Below are positions 7,715 through 15,846 of a stretch of DNA of 64,000 nucleotides, one piece after another. The notes below the pieces were generated by a model. That model had not been told where the DNA came from. It was given only the letters and a program-made list of their open reading frames with translations, and made no database searches. The translations under genes were made by a program, and so were the position numbers. Each line of letters begins with the position of its first letter. Position 1 is the first letter of the stretch. The DNA is taken from assembly GCF_029910235.1 (NCBI RefSeq), contig NZ_CP112877.1, positions 110,752-174,751 on the forward strand, in the 5' to 3' direction. This DNA is from Pseudanabaena galeata CCNP1313 (GTDB taxonomy: Bacteria > Cyanobacteriota > Cyanobacteriia > Pseudanabaenales > Pseudanabaenaceae).

Positions 7715-8362
7715 TCAAATGAGCGTGGTACGAGCGTCACATTCGTAAAACCAGCCAAAGAAGTCAGAATCGGAAACAGAATTGAAAGCGAGAGTGATAG
7801 CATCATAAAGCTGCTCAGTGGTTCTCGGAGCAATCGAACGCAGAATGGATTTGATTTTTGACCAAAACATCTCAATCGGTGATAAATCAGGAGAATAAGT
7901 GGGCAAGAAAATCAGTTTAGCGCCAGTATTCTCAATCGCAGTTCTGACCTCATCGCTACAGTGGAGATTGAGATTATCCATCACGACGACCATCGTATCG
8001 TTTAGCTGTGGTACAAGTACCTCAGTCACATAAAACAAAAAAGTTACCGCATTGTTACTGCCAAAAAATGATAGAGCCGCAATTACCCCCGTAATCGCGA
8101 TCGCCGCAATGATGGTCAGATTTTTACCTTTGTTGTGTGGTTTACAGCCATGCGCCCTTGTGCCTTTTTTTGACCTTGCATAAGTCCTAGCCATATTTAG
8201 GTTTGTGCCTGACTCATCGATAAACACCAGATTATTGGTTTCGATTGCCCACATTATCAGTTGATATTCTAGTCTCAACTGTTTGACTGCTTCACTTTCT
8301 TGTTTGTCGGCATGAAAAGTTTTTTTTTGCGGGTTAACTCGATTTCCTGTAAGGCTCGACAA
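7715..8362 (-). CDS. IS630 transposase, catalytic part (ORFB)
   Basis: DDE catalytic domain: 'FIDESGT' (first Asp), 'VVMDNLNLH' (second Asp) and 'SPIEMFWSKIK' (Glu). It has no credible start of its own; it is joined to the upstream frame by a -1 slip on nine consecutive A residues (T run at 8320-8328 on the + strand). The fused product would be about 340 aa, normal for the family. Its last codons lie within the left terminal repeat. Confidence 0.88.
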   Translation of the reverse strand: MSSLTGNRVNPQKKTFHADKQESEAVKQLRLEYQLIMWAIETNNLVFIDESGTNLNMARTYARSKKGTRAHGCKPHNKGKNLTIIAAIAITGVIAALSFFGSNNAVTFLFYVTEVLVPQLNDTMVVVMDNLNLHCSDEVRTAIENTGAKLIFLPTYSPDLSPIEMFWSKIKSILRSIAPRTTEQLYDAITLAFNSVSDSDFFGWFYECDARTTLI

Positions 8363-8679
8363 ATCGTGGACTGACTTACCAATATCTCTGTCTTTTCCGC
8401 GAACCTTTGACTGATTTCTAGCAAGGTTATATCATTTTGTCCTTCAATGATTGCTTCTAGGATTGGGTAATGGGTTGCGTTGACTTTGGCTACTGCTCCT
8501 CCTCCATGGGGTTTTGCCGCCACACTCCCTGTTTGTTTTTGTCTTTGTACCAGATTATTGACCCAGCTTCGACTTACTGCAAACCTATCGGCTACTTCTT
8601 TCATCGTGGTTTTTCCTTTTTGATACCCTGCGATTACTCGTTCTCTCAAATCCTGTGAATACGCTTTTCCTGTTTGCAT
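8275..8679 (-). CDS. IS630 transposase, DNA-binding part (ORFA)
   Basis: 134 aa with the usual double helix-turn-helix: 'YSQDLRERVIAGYQKG' and 'MKEVADRFAVSRSWVNNLV', a 'KPHGGG' linker, then 'ITLLEISQRFAEKTEILVSQSTICRAL'. It ends shortly after the A9 slippery run, where a -1 frameshift would continue into the DDE frame. Without the shift it gives a DNA-binding fragment that could act as a repressor. Confidence 0.87.
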   Translation of the reverse strand: MQTGKAYSQDLRERVIAGYQKGKTTMKEVADRFAVSRSWVNNLVQRQKQTGSVAAKPHGGGAVAKVNATHYPILEAIIEGQNDITLLEISQRFAEKTEILVSQSTICRALQEIELTRKKKLFMPTNKKVKQSNS

Positions 8680-8738
8680 TTTCTCTCCATTTTACCTTGC
8701 TCTTGCTCATTTGAAAACCGCTATATGAATAGGCTGCG

Positions 8739-8810
8739 CTAACTATTCAGCTTTGCTTTGAATTCGGGATCAATGTATTTAAGACCGTGTTTCATTCTCT
8801 TCTTAGCCAT
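8739..8810 (-). CDS. Very small ORF, 23 aa, coupled to 8810-9196
   Basis: Starts at ATG 8810, overlapping the stop of the upstream gene as TAATG, and encodes a basic peptide (MAKKRMKHGLKYID...) that stops 14 bases before the IS630 edge. The coupled start and basic composition suggest a real small gene; the stop codon is outside the IS, so it is not truncated by it. Coding status is unproven. Confidence 0.35.
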   Translation of the reverse strand: MAKKRMKHGLKYIDPEFKAKLNS

Positions 8811-9196
8811 TAGCGTATCCTCGGTTCTAATGCCTTGGCGATCGCCTCAAGCTGACGAGTACTGTAGGGCAAGGTGGGTGCTCCATAGATCCGCTTTGCG
8901 GCTTGCCTAATGTGGTACGCCAATTTGCGACGGCGTTGCTCTAGCTTAAGTTGTTCCATTGAGTCGAATACAACATGAATTTCGATCTGGAGTTCAAGGT
9001 CATGTCTGATTCTGCCCAGTGCGTAGTCGAAGTGGAAATGTCCTGCTATCCCTTCTACATAAAAGGCGGAATCGTTTGAACCAAAACCAACTTTGGTGAC
9101 TTCGCGGATACTTGTTTCTGGGTTGCCACCGATGTGCCAAACAGCAAAGCGATCTCCCACCTTGACATCGGCTCTGGTTGAGATGTGGTTGTACAT
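8810..9196 (-). CDS. Hypothetical protein, 128 aa
   Basis: N-terminal half is beta-rich ('VKVGDRFAVWHIGG...TSIREVTKVGFGSNDSAFYVEG'), resembling a small barrel; the C-terminal half is a basic helical hairpin ('KLEQRRRKLAYHIRQAAKRIYG'). The basic helix could bind nucleic acid. It is in the block between the ATPase and ssb genes. I do not recognise a family. Confidence 0.5.
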   Translation of the reverse strand: MYNHISTRADVKVGDRFAVWHIGGNPETSIREVTKVGFGSNDSAFYVEGIAGHFHFDYALGRIRHDLELQIEIHVVFDSMEQLKLEQRRRKLAYHIRQAAKRIYGAPTLPYSTRQLEAIAKALEPRIR

Positions 9197-9222
9197 ATTC
9201 TTCTTTAGCTAGTTAGCAGCTA

Positions 9223-9263
9223 CAACAAAACCAATGATTGTGAGGTAATCATCGGTTTTGTTG
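9223..9263. terminator. Hairpin after the RecA-like ATPase gene
   Basis: 17-base arms CAACAAAACCAATGATT (9223-9239) and AATCATCGGTTTTGTTG (9247-9263), one mismatch, 7-base loop. It follows the 9290-10450 stop on the minus strand. Confidence 0.6.
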
Positions 9264-9289
9264 CTTATTGGGAGTGAAACTGGTTCTTG

Positions 9290-10450
9290 CTAGAATTCCA
9301 GTTGGTTGGCGATGTCTTTGGCGATCGCTGCATATTGTCCTGGGTGCCGCGATGTCGAGATGTCGATCAGGTTCTGGGCTAGTTCGGCGGTATATCCTTT
9401 AAGCCCTAGCCATTCCCGCATCAATGCTTCACACACGGTTTTGATTTGCTCGGCTGTCATATTTTCACTGTTGAATTTGGGCTTTGTGCCACTTTCATCG
9501 GCTCCATACAGGTCAATGCTGGTCTCAATCACTTTGCTGATGTGTTGCTGAGTGATTGCCAATAATGCTTTGAAGGCGGCTTTGGCTGGGTTATCGGGTT
9601 TGCTGCTACTGGGTTGAGTGTTGGCAATAGTTGGCTTTGTTTCAACGGCTGTGGCTACATGACCATTGGTACTGGCTATCTGGGCGACATTACTGCTGGC
9701 AACTGTGACTAGTTCGGGCTGTACCTGTGGAACTGGATTTACAGGTATATTGACGATGGGAATAAAGCCATTTTTGTTGGCTGGAGTGTTATCACTGAGC
9801 CATGTCTGAATCAGTTCGGCAAATTTCTTTCCTGGTTTTGGGAAAATGCCGTTACTGATTTCGGGACATCGGCTTTTGGAGATTGTCAGTGTATTCTGGT
9901 CATCTAGTAAGCCACAGATGTCCAGTTCATATTCGCTGCCTTCCTTTTGAATTGGTGCTGTGCCAATCTTGCGGACACTGGTGATTTTCTGCTTGCCACC
10001 AACTTCAGCCGTGTTAAAGTCATACTCGATCTTCGATCTCATTGTGGCAATGATGTGACAGCTTGAGCTGATAATTTTGTCCCATAGTTGGCGTTCGATG
10101 GGACGGACTTTTGCCCAGTTCCTCACGTCACTGCCCACTGCGTCTAGTTCGGCATACCATGCATGGGATAGGGAGTCGATGATGAGGTAATCAAATCCTG
10201 ATTCTTCGGCGCTTTCAATGGCGTTGTAATACTGGCTGGGACCAAATTTGGTTAGTTCTAGTGATTTGAAGTCAAACAGGTTGGCATATTTACGACTGGA
10301 GCCATATTCGGTGTCGATAAGTCCAATCTTTTTGCCCAATATCGATGCTAGTTGTAGGGCAGTGTAGGTTTTGCCACAGCCTGGTGGCCCGTACAGCGCC
10401 ATGCGGAGTTTGATGTTTTCTTTGGTTGCTTGCTGAAATGAGTAGGTCAT
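9290..10450 (-). CDS. AAA_24/Sak4-like RecA-fold ATPase
   Basis: 386 aa. P-loop 'ALYGPPGCGKTYTALQLA' at about residues 18-35, Walker B-like 'DYLIIDSLSHAWY', and a sensor-type strand 'CHIIATMRSKIEYDF'. This is the phage/plasmid ATPase family (AAA_24, Sak4-like) associated with SSB for strand annealing or recombination-dependent replication. The C-terminal 150 residues are Pro/Thr/Val-rich linker followed by a helical domain. A nearby ssb on the same strand supports a recombination role. The stop is followed by a strong hairpin. Substrate and mechanism are inferred. Confidence 0.75.
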   Translation of the reverse strand: MTYSFQQATKENIKLRMALYGPPGCGKTYTALQLASILGKKIGLIDTEYGSSRKYANLFDFKSLELTKFGPSQYYNAIESAEESGFDYLIIDSLSHAWYAELDAVGSDVRNWAKVRPIERQLWDKIISSSCHIIATMRSKIEYDFNTAEVGGKQKITSVRKIGTAPIQKEGSEYELDICGLLDDQNTLTISKSRCPEISNGIFPKPGKKFAELIQTWLSDNTPANKNGFIPIVNIPVNPVPQVQPELVTVASSNVAQIASTNGHVATAVETKPTIANTQPSSSKPDNPAKAAFKALLAITQQHISKVIETSIDLYGADESGTKPKFNSENMTAEQIKTVCEALMREWLGLKGYTAELAQNLIDISTSRHPGQYAAIAKDIANQLEF

Positions 10451-10523
10451 AGATATTTCTCCTTTTGAGTAAGTGGGTTTGGTAAATACTTGGAATTTTT
10501 CCTTGCGAGCCTCGCTAGAGGAA

Positions 10524-10564
10524 AAGCGAGAAAAGGCGGCGCATCGCGCCGCCTTTTCTCGCTT
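10524..10564. terminator. 19-bp perfect hairpin downstream of the VWA gene
   Basis: Arms 10524-10542 and 10546-10564, perfect, 3-base loop, containing GGCGGCGC/GCGCCGCC flanked by an AAAA/TTTT pair. Located between the VWA stop and the ATPase start on the minus strand, so it should terminate VWA transcription. Confidence 0.7.
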
Positions 10565-10573
10565 CAGAGTTTT

Positions 10574-11152
10574 TTAGATGCTGTATAAACAGTCAGATAC
10601 TTCGCCGTCGTCTGTGAGATCTTCTATCTGCACATAGCGATCGCATAGGTTGCTAATCGTGCTTTCATAGCTGCCTATATTGCCACCAGCAATCAAGATG
10701 CCGTAGCAACTAAATTCATACTTCTTCCTGTCGGCTTGCCACTGCTCTATGAAACTAGATGATGGGGTGTCTAGTCCGTCGGTGATTAATACCACGTCGG
10801 CTTTCTTGGTTTGTTCGTGTTGTTGGATCGATGCTAATGCTCCCGTGAGGGCGGCTGTAAAACAAGTGCTTCCGCCGTTGTAGAACTTTTCGATGCAGTC
10901 AATTACGCGATTGGTGTCGGGGATTTCCCCTGCAAAGTCGTCGATTCGCTCTATCTTGCCTGTAAAGTGCAAGATGCGGCAATGGCGCTTTTGACTTACG
11001 GCGATACTCAATAGGGCTAGGGCGATCGCTTTGCTCCAGATTTCTTCTTTCCCTGCCATTGATCCACTTGAATCTAGACAAATAATAATTGGTCCTCTGG
11101 CAAGGGGTTCGCGGCTTATTAGTTCTCGTTGTAATAGCGATCGCTCGATATA
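10574..11152 (-). pseudogene. VWA-domain protein, 5' end removed by the Tn3 element
   Basis: The first ATG gives 161 aa starting after the MIDAS motif, but the frame is open further upstream and encodes 'RGPIIICLDSSGSMAG', the DxSxS metal site of a von Willebrand A domain. The open frame runs to 11152, exactly the left edge of the Tn3 terminal repeat (11153), without reaching a start. So the gene lost its N-terminal part when the transposon junction formed. 'LITDGLDTP' is the distal MIDAS Asp. Such VWA proteins usually have a longer N-terminal helical domain. Probably non-functional. Confidence 0.8.
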
Positions 11153-11191
11153 GGGGTAGCTACAGGATACGTGTAAAAACCTGCAAGATAG
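11153..11191 (+). repeat. Tn3 left terminal inverted repeat
   Basis: 39 bp, starts GGGGTAGCTACAGG and ends CTGCAAGATAG. It matches the right end base for base in reverse complement. The inner flank diverges immediately after. Confidence 0.93.
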
Positions 11192-11202
11192 GCTTAAAAG
11201 CG

Positions 11203-11682
11203 TTACCCAGACGAGCTTTGAGAAATCAGTTTAGACTTATAGGGAGAACCACAAAAAGGACAGAAGTGATGCTTGAGCGAAGAAATAGTTTGCTGGCAAT
11301 GAGTACAGCGATCGCCAAGTTTCCCCCCACAGAGAAAGCAAAACTTAGCCCTGACATCCATCCACATAGGATCAGCAGGATTGCCAGGAGTCCAGCAAGA
11401 TGGACAGAACTTAAGCATAGAAACAGGCTCAATGGAAGTACCACGAGAAACAGCCTCTAAATATTCCACGGGAACTTGCAAAGCCGAAGCCAAACCAGTT
11501 TTACTATGAGAACTCAGCTTAGCCGTCAGTCCCCGTTCAATCTTGCCCAAACTCTGCAAATGAATCGACGAAATCGCCGCCAACTCCCTCTGATTCAAAC
11601 CGAGGGAAATTCGGATACGTTTGACATAGGCAGCCAAGGTTTCACCAGAGTTAGGCGATTTATCACCCTGTAAAATATTCAC
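11203..11682 (-). CDS. XRE-type HTH protein with zinc ribbons, Tn3 passenger
   Basis: 159 aa. Residues about 14-70 form an XRE/Cro helix-turn-helix ('RISLGLNQRELAAISSIHLQSLGKIERG'). The C-terminal half has three Cys pairs, 'CPSCWTPGN', 'CFLCGG...CTHCQQ' and 'FCPFCGSPYKSK', i.e. tandem zinc ribbons. It is transcribed divergently from the recombinase, with about 80 bases between them holding a repeat that may be the resolution site. A regulator of tnpI/tnpA transcription is the natural guess. The 3' end abuts the left terminal repeat. Confidence 0.75.
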   Translation of the reverse strand: MNILQGDKSPNSGETLAAYVKRIRISLGLNQRELAAISSIHLQSLGKIERGLTAKLSSHSKTGLASALQVPVEYLEAVSRGTSIEPVSMLKFCPSCWTPGNPADPMWMDVRAKFCFLCGGKLGDRCTHCQQTISSLKHHFCPFCGSPYKSKLISQSSSG

Positions 11683-11689
11683 AAAATAG

Positions 11690-11708
11690 TGTTTAAAAGT
11701 ATGTTTAT
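11690..11708 (+). repeat. Putative recombinase or regulator site, copy 1
   Basis: TGTTTAAAAGTATGTTTAT, matching 12700-12718 at 17 of 19 positions (only the central TA/GG differs). It lies in the divergent gap between the HTH gene and the recombinase, where TnpI-type elements carry their internal resolution site. Confidence 0.5.
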
Positions 11709-11764
11709 AGAAAACTATACTATCAACAGAATTATATAACTCACCGCATTAACTAGCTGATAAA

Positions 11765-12673
11765 TTGACTATCACACTAGCTACAGTTACCACTGAATTC
11801 CTAGAGCGTACAGGACTAGCCCAAAGCACCGTGCAATCCTACGAACTAAGCCTAATGCCACTACTCAAAGAATATGGCAGTTATCCCATTGAATTATTGA
11901 GTCGAGCAACCCTAACAAAATACCTAGAAGGCTTAACAGATCTCGCCTATACGACCCATCACCGTCACCAAGCCATCCTCCAAGCCCTATTCAACTTTGC
12001 CGTAGAGCGCGGTTATCTAAAAGCCAACCCCATCGTCCGACTGCATCGGCGCAAACCAAACCCAGAGAAAGGAGAACATCATGCCGATGGAGTAATTCGA
12101 TACCTATCGCCCGAACAGATCGTCAGTCTCTACCAAGTCGTAGAACGCGACGGTCGCATGAAAGCATTGGTCTGCTTGCTGCATCGCACAGGAGCGAGGA
12201 TCGCGGAAATCCTGAGCTTGCAATTAGCAGAAATCAACCTCAAAGAACGTAAATTTCAAGTGATCGGCAAAGGCAATAAAACCCGATGGTGTTTCTACAG
12301 CGAAGATGCGGCAACCGGATTAGAAAAATATCTAAAATACTATCGACACAAGGAATCACCAGCCTTATTCACCACCCAACAGCCTGTGACGGAGAAAGTT
12401 ACCCCCTTGAGTTATCAGACAGCCCATCGTGACTGGACAAAATTAACTAAGAATGACCCAAAACTCCAAGGTATCAGAATGCACGACCTCCGTCACACCT
12501 TTGCCACCGAGAGAGTTGGCTTAATGGGTATCGAAGAATTACGCGCCTTAATGGGACATACAAATATCAACACCACCTTACGCTATCAAAAAGTTACTTC
12601 TGAACGAGCAGAGATAACTGCTCACAAAGCTTTAAATCAACTGCTCCAAAACTCAGAAAACAGCCAAACTTAA
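11765..12673 (+). CDS. Tyrosine recombinase (TnpI-type resolvase)
   Basis: 302 aa, TTG start at 11765. N-terminal SAM-like core-binding domain ('SYELSLMPLLKEYG' to 'FAVERGYLKANP'), then a catalytic domain with Arg in 'HRTGARIAEILSL', 'HDLRHTFA' (H-x-x-R), 'LMGHTNINTT' (His) and the nucleophile in 'TLRYQKV'. In Tn3 elements of the TnpI class such a protein resolves cointegrates at an internal site. It lies 136 bases upstream of tnpA in the same direction. No truncation is visible. Confidence 0.85.
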   Translation: MTITLATVTTEFLERTGLAQSTVQSYELSLMPLLKEYGSYPIELLSRATLTKYLEGLTDLAYTTHHRHQAILQALFNFAVERGYLKANPIVRLHRRKPNPEKGEHHADGVIRYLSPEQIVSLYQVVERDGRMKALVCLLHRTGARIAEILSLQLAEINLKERKFQVIGKGNKTRWCFYSEDAATGLEKYLKYYRHKESPALFTTQQPVTEKVTPLSYQTAHRDWTKLTKNDPKLQGIRMHDLRHTFATERVGLMGIEELRALMGHTNINTTLRYQKVTSERAEITAHKALNQLLQNSENSQT

Positions 12674-12699
12674 ATATTGATTAAATCCCATTCATAGAT

Positions 12700-12718
12700 T
12701 GTTTAAAAGGGTGTTTAT
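12700..12718 (+). repeat. Putative recombinase or regulator site, copy 2
   Basis: TGTTTAAAAGGGTGTTTAT between the recombinase and tnpA, a near copy of 11690-11708 in the same orientation. Because the two sites flank the recombinase gene they could be binding sites for it or operators of the HTH protein. The following AT-rich stretch likely holds the tnpA promoter. Confidence 0.45.
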
Positions 12719-12809
12719 TCAAAATTGATAGAGTATTGGTTATACTCTGTCTACGCAAACTGAGTGTTCCTACAGCCAGCACTAGCTTACTTGTCCTCTA
12801 AACGTCTCT

Positions 12810-15776
12810 ATGACTGCTATTGAACGCACGGCTTATCCTCGATTCAAATCTCAAGCAACCGTGAAAGAACTTGCTGAACTATATACTCCGTCAGCATCTG
12901 AGATAAATCTAGCGAAGGGTCATGTCAAAAGTAAGCGGGGGTTACTGCGATTTTTAGTCATGCTCAAGTCATTTCAACGATTGGGATATTTCCCACTGTC
13001 ATCCGATGTACCGCCCACAGTGATCAGTCATATTCGGGCTTGCTTAAACCTCAGTGCTAATATCTGTGCTATCCCGCCCGAACGTTCTCGTTACTACTAT
13101 GCTGAGGCGATTCGGGCTTATTTGAGAGTTAGTCCTTTCGACCGCAAGGCGCAAACGGCGATCGCTACTGTCATTGCTACATCGGCGGAGATCATGGAAT
13201 ATCCTGCTGATTTAATCAATGTTGCGGTTGAAGAGTTGGTGAAAGCGCGTTATGAATTACCTGCTTTTAGTACGATTGATCGTTTGGTCGGTCATATCCG
13301 TGCTGTTGTGAATAACCGCTTGTTTCAGCGTATTGCTAAGGCGATGAGTCCAAATCAACAAGCCTTTGTGGATGAATTGGTCTCTAATTCAACGCCAGAA
13401 TCGGAATTAACTTTCAGCTTATTGAGAGCAGCACCGAAAAGTGATCGCCTCTCTCATATTCAGGCTTTACAAACTAAGTTTGACCAAATACTTACTTTTG
13501 GTGATGCAAGGCAGTTGCTGCTGAAAATTGCCCCTGCCAAGGTCAAATCTTTTGCAGCACAAGCAAAAGCCTTGGCAATGACAGATCTCCGAGAGATGAA
13601 TCTAGCGAAACGTCGCGCTCTGTTGGTATGCCTGCTCTATCGTGTGCAAGTTAAAACCCGTGACCATTTAGTAGAGATGTTTCTCAAGCGCGTGCAGAAA
13701 ATGCATCAATGTGCCAAAGATAAATTGGTGGAGTTACGAGAACAGAATTTGACCAAAACTGAATCGATGTTGGCAGTGCTAACCGAGATTTTACAGACAT
13801 CAACTGGGGAGACTGATACGGCGAGTTTGGGTGGACGGGTGCAATCTGTTTTGGAAACCCATGGGGGAGCTGCCGCTTTATTAGCACAGTGCGAGGAGAT
13901 TACGGCTTACAATACCGATAATTATTTGCCTTTAATATGGCGGTTTTATAGTCGCTATCGTTCGGTTTTGTTTCCCTTGGTGCGTGGGTTAGAAATCCAG
14001 TCTGCTAGCCAAGATCTTTCCTTGACGGCAGCTTTGACTCTGGTTTTGGCTCATGAAAACCGTCGCTCTAAATGGTTGTCTGCGGAAGATCTCGATTTAA
14101 GCTTTATGAGCGATCGCTGGCGACGATTAGTGGTGGTTGAATCTGATGGTATTTCACAGTTAGTCCGTCAGCAATTCGAGGTCTGTGTCTTTACCTATTT
14201 GGCAGCCGAGTTGAAAAGTGGTGATGCTTGTGTGGTGGGTTCGGAAAACTATGCTGACTTCCGCGAACAGTTATTGTCTTGGGATGAGTGTCAGCCAAAA
14301 TTGGCTGATTACTGCCAACAAACAGGTATGGCGCTTACGGCGGCTAAATTTGTTGAACAGCTTCAATCTTGTTTGACTCAAACTGCGATTGCTGTAGACC
14401 AAATCTGTAAGGATGGTACACAAGTGACGATTAGTGCTGATGCTGTACCTGTACTCAAAAGGATTACGGCGGAGCCGCCTCCATCGGGTGCGATAGAGTT
14501 GGAGTCGGCAATTTTACAACGGCTCCCTGAACGTAGTGTTTTGGATATTCTCTGTAATGTGGAACATTGGCTCAATTGGGTGCGCCACTTTGGTCATGTT
14601 TCTGGTTCTGAGTCAAAGATTGAGAATCCGTCTGAACGTTATATCTTAACGGTGTTTGGCTATGGTTGTAATCTTGGTCCTAATCAAACTGCTCGTCATA
14701 CTCGCGGACAGGTCAGTTCAAGGATGCTGGCTTATGTGAATCGTCAACATATTTCGATTCCTCAACTTGAGGCGGCGATGCGAGATTTGATTAATGCTTA
14801 TAATCGCTTGGAGTTACCGAAGTGTTGGGGAACTGGCAAACGGGCGGCGGCTGATGGTAGTAAGTTTCAGCTTTATGAGAATAATTTAATGTCTGAGTAT
14901 CACATTCGTTATGGTGGCTATGGGGGGATTGCTTACCATCATGTATCTGATACTTATATTGCTCTGTTTACCCATTTCATCAATTGTGGTGTTTGGGAAG
15001 CAGTTTATATTCTTGATGGTTTACTCAAGAATACTTCCGATATCCAACCTGATACTTTGCACGCTGATACCCAAGGACAGTCTACTACTGTGTTTGGCTT
15101 GTCTTATCTGTTGGGAATTAAACTCATGCCTCGGATTCGTAACTGGCAGGACTGTAAGTTCTTTCGTCCCAGTCTGGACTCTGTTTATGAGTATATTGAC
15201 CCATTGTTTAAAGATGTGGTTGATTGGTCGTTAATTCGTACTCACTGGCAGGATTTGATGCGGGTTGTTTTATCAATTCAATCAGGTAAGTTGTTGCCTT
15301 CGACGCTGTTACGAAAGCTTGGTAGTTACAGTCGCAAAAATCGTCTCTATCAGGCTTTCAGGGAATTAGGACGGGTTGTTCGTACAGTATTTCTACTGGA
15401 ATATATTTCTGACCGTGGTTTGCGCCGCGAGATTACGGCTTGTACAAATGTGGTGGAGGGCTACAATCATTTCCTTGATTGGATATTTTTTGGTAAGGAG
15501 GGTGTTATTACGGAAAATGATCCTGAAGAGCAGGAGAAGCGTCTCAAGTATCTCGATCTGGTTGCTAATGCGGTCATTCTTCATAATGCTGTTGACCTTT
15601 CTCTCGTGATTCAGCAACTCAAGGCGGAGGGTTTCAAGTTTGATCGTTCGATGTTGGTGACTCTCAGCCCTTACTTGACGAGGCATTTGAAGCGCTATGG
15701 CGATTTTGTGATTGATTTGCAATCTATTCCATTTCCCTTGGAAGGTGCTATTTTAATCCCTCTTGATTCGGTATAG
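12810..15776 (+). CDS. tnpA: Tn3-family transposase TnpA
   Basis: 988 aa, full length for the family. The N-terminal 600 residues are helical DNA-binding domains. The catalytic part shows 'RAAADGSKFQLYENN' (first Asp), 'LHADTQGQSTTVFGLSYLLG' (second Asp, with the conserved G-x-S/T run) and 'CTNVVEGYNHFLDWIFFG' (Glu). It catalyses replicative transposition through cointegrates. Its stop lies 32 bases inside the right terminal repeat. No frameshift is visible, so it looks active. Confidence 0.95.
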   Translation: MTAIERTAYPRFKSQATVKELAELYTPSASEINLAKGHVKSKRGLLRFLVMLKSFQRLGYFPLSSDVPPTVISHIRACLNLSANICAIPPERSRYYYAEAIRAYLRVSPFDRKAQTAIATVIATSAEIMEYPADLINVAVEELVKARYELPAFSTIDRLVGHIRAVVNNRLFQRIAKAMSPNQQAFVDELVSNSTPESELTFSLLRAAPKSDRLSHIQALQTKFDQILTFGDARQLLLKIAPAKVKSFAAQAKALAMTDLREMNLAKRRALLVCLLYRVQVKTRDHLVEMFLKRVQKMHQCAKDKLVELREQNLTKTESMLAVLTEILQTSTGETDTASLGGRVQSVLETHGGAAALLAQCEEITAYNTDNYLPLIWRFYSRYRSVLFPLVRGLEIQSASQDLSLTAALTLVLAHENRRSKWLSAEDLDLSFMSDRWRRLVVVESDGISQLVRQQFEVCVFTYLAAELKSGDACVVGSENYADFREQLLSWDECQPKLADYCQQTGMALTAAKFVEQLQSCLTQTAIAVDQICKDGTQVTISADAVPVLKRITAEPPPSGAIELESAILQRLPERSVLDILCNVEHWLNWVRHFGHVSGSESKIENPSERYILTVFGYGCNLGPNQTARHTRGQVSSRMLAYVNRQHISIPQLEAAMRDLINAYNRLELPKCWGTGKRAAADGSKFQLYENNLMSEYHIRYGGYGGIAYHHVSDTYIALFTHFINCGVWEAVYILDGLLKNTSDIQPDTLHADTQGQSTTVFGLSYLLGIKLMPRIRNWQDCKFFRPSLDSVYEYIDPLFKDVVDWSLIRTHWQDLMRVVLSIQSGKLLPSTLLRKLGSYSRKNRLYQAFRELGRVVRTVFLLEYISDRGLRREITACTNVVEGYNHFLDWIFFGKEGVITENDPEEQEKRLKYLDLVANAVILHNAVDLSLVIQQLKAEGFKFDRSMLVTLSPYLTRHLKRYGDFVIDLQSIPFPLEGAILIPLDSV

Positions 15777-15807
15777 CTCAAATGTATGACTGGTCTATAT
15801 TTGAAGG

Positions 15808-15846
15808 CTATCTTGCAGGTTTTTACACGTATCCTGTAGCTACCCC
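15808..15846 (-). repeat. Tn3 right terminal inverted repeat
   Basis: Reverse complement of 11153-11191 with no mismatch. The DUF3122 frame is open directly from its outer edge at 15847. Confidence 0.93.

Larger units (their letters stand above)
7704..8725 (-). mobile_element. IS630-family insertion sequence (copy 1)
   Basis: Perfect 21-bp terminal inverted repeats: TATAGCGGTTTTCAAATGAG... at 7704-7724 and its reverse complement at 8705-8725, with a TA dinucleotide at each edge as expected for IS630/Tc1-type insertion. About 1.02 kb, carrying two overlapping transposase frames. It landed between ssb and a 23-aa ORF at 8739-8810. The intact frames and perfect ends suggest recent arrival and possible activity. 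Confidence 0.92.
11153..15846 (+). mobile_element. Tn3-family transposon with tyrosine recombinase
   Basis: 4694 bp bounded by perfect 39-bp inverted repeats: 11153-11191, beginning GGGGTAGCTACAGGATACGT, and 15808-15846 inverted. The GGGG start and about 38-bp length are Tn3-family traits. Contents: an HTH/zinc-ribbon gene (-), a tyrosine recombinase (+) and a 988-aa TnpA (+). Flanking 5-mers differ (ATATA on the left, GGATT on the right), so there is no target duplication, and both flanking genes are truncated exactly at the ends. This fits a rearrangement between transposon copies or an adjacent deletion rather than simple insertion. Confidence 0.92.

Noticed and set aside
11765..12673. The recombinase as an integron integrase
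   Set aside because: No attI/attC sites or cassette array; its position next to a Tn3 tnpA fits a resolvase role.
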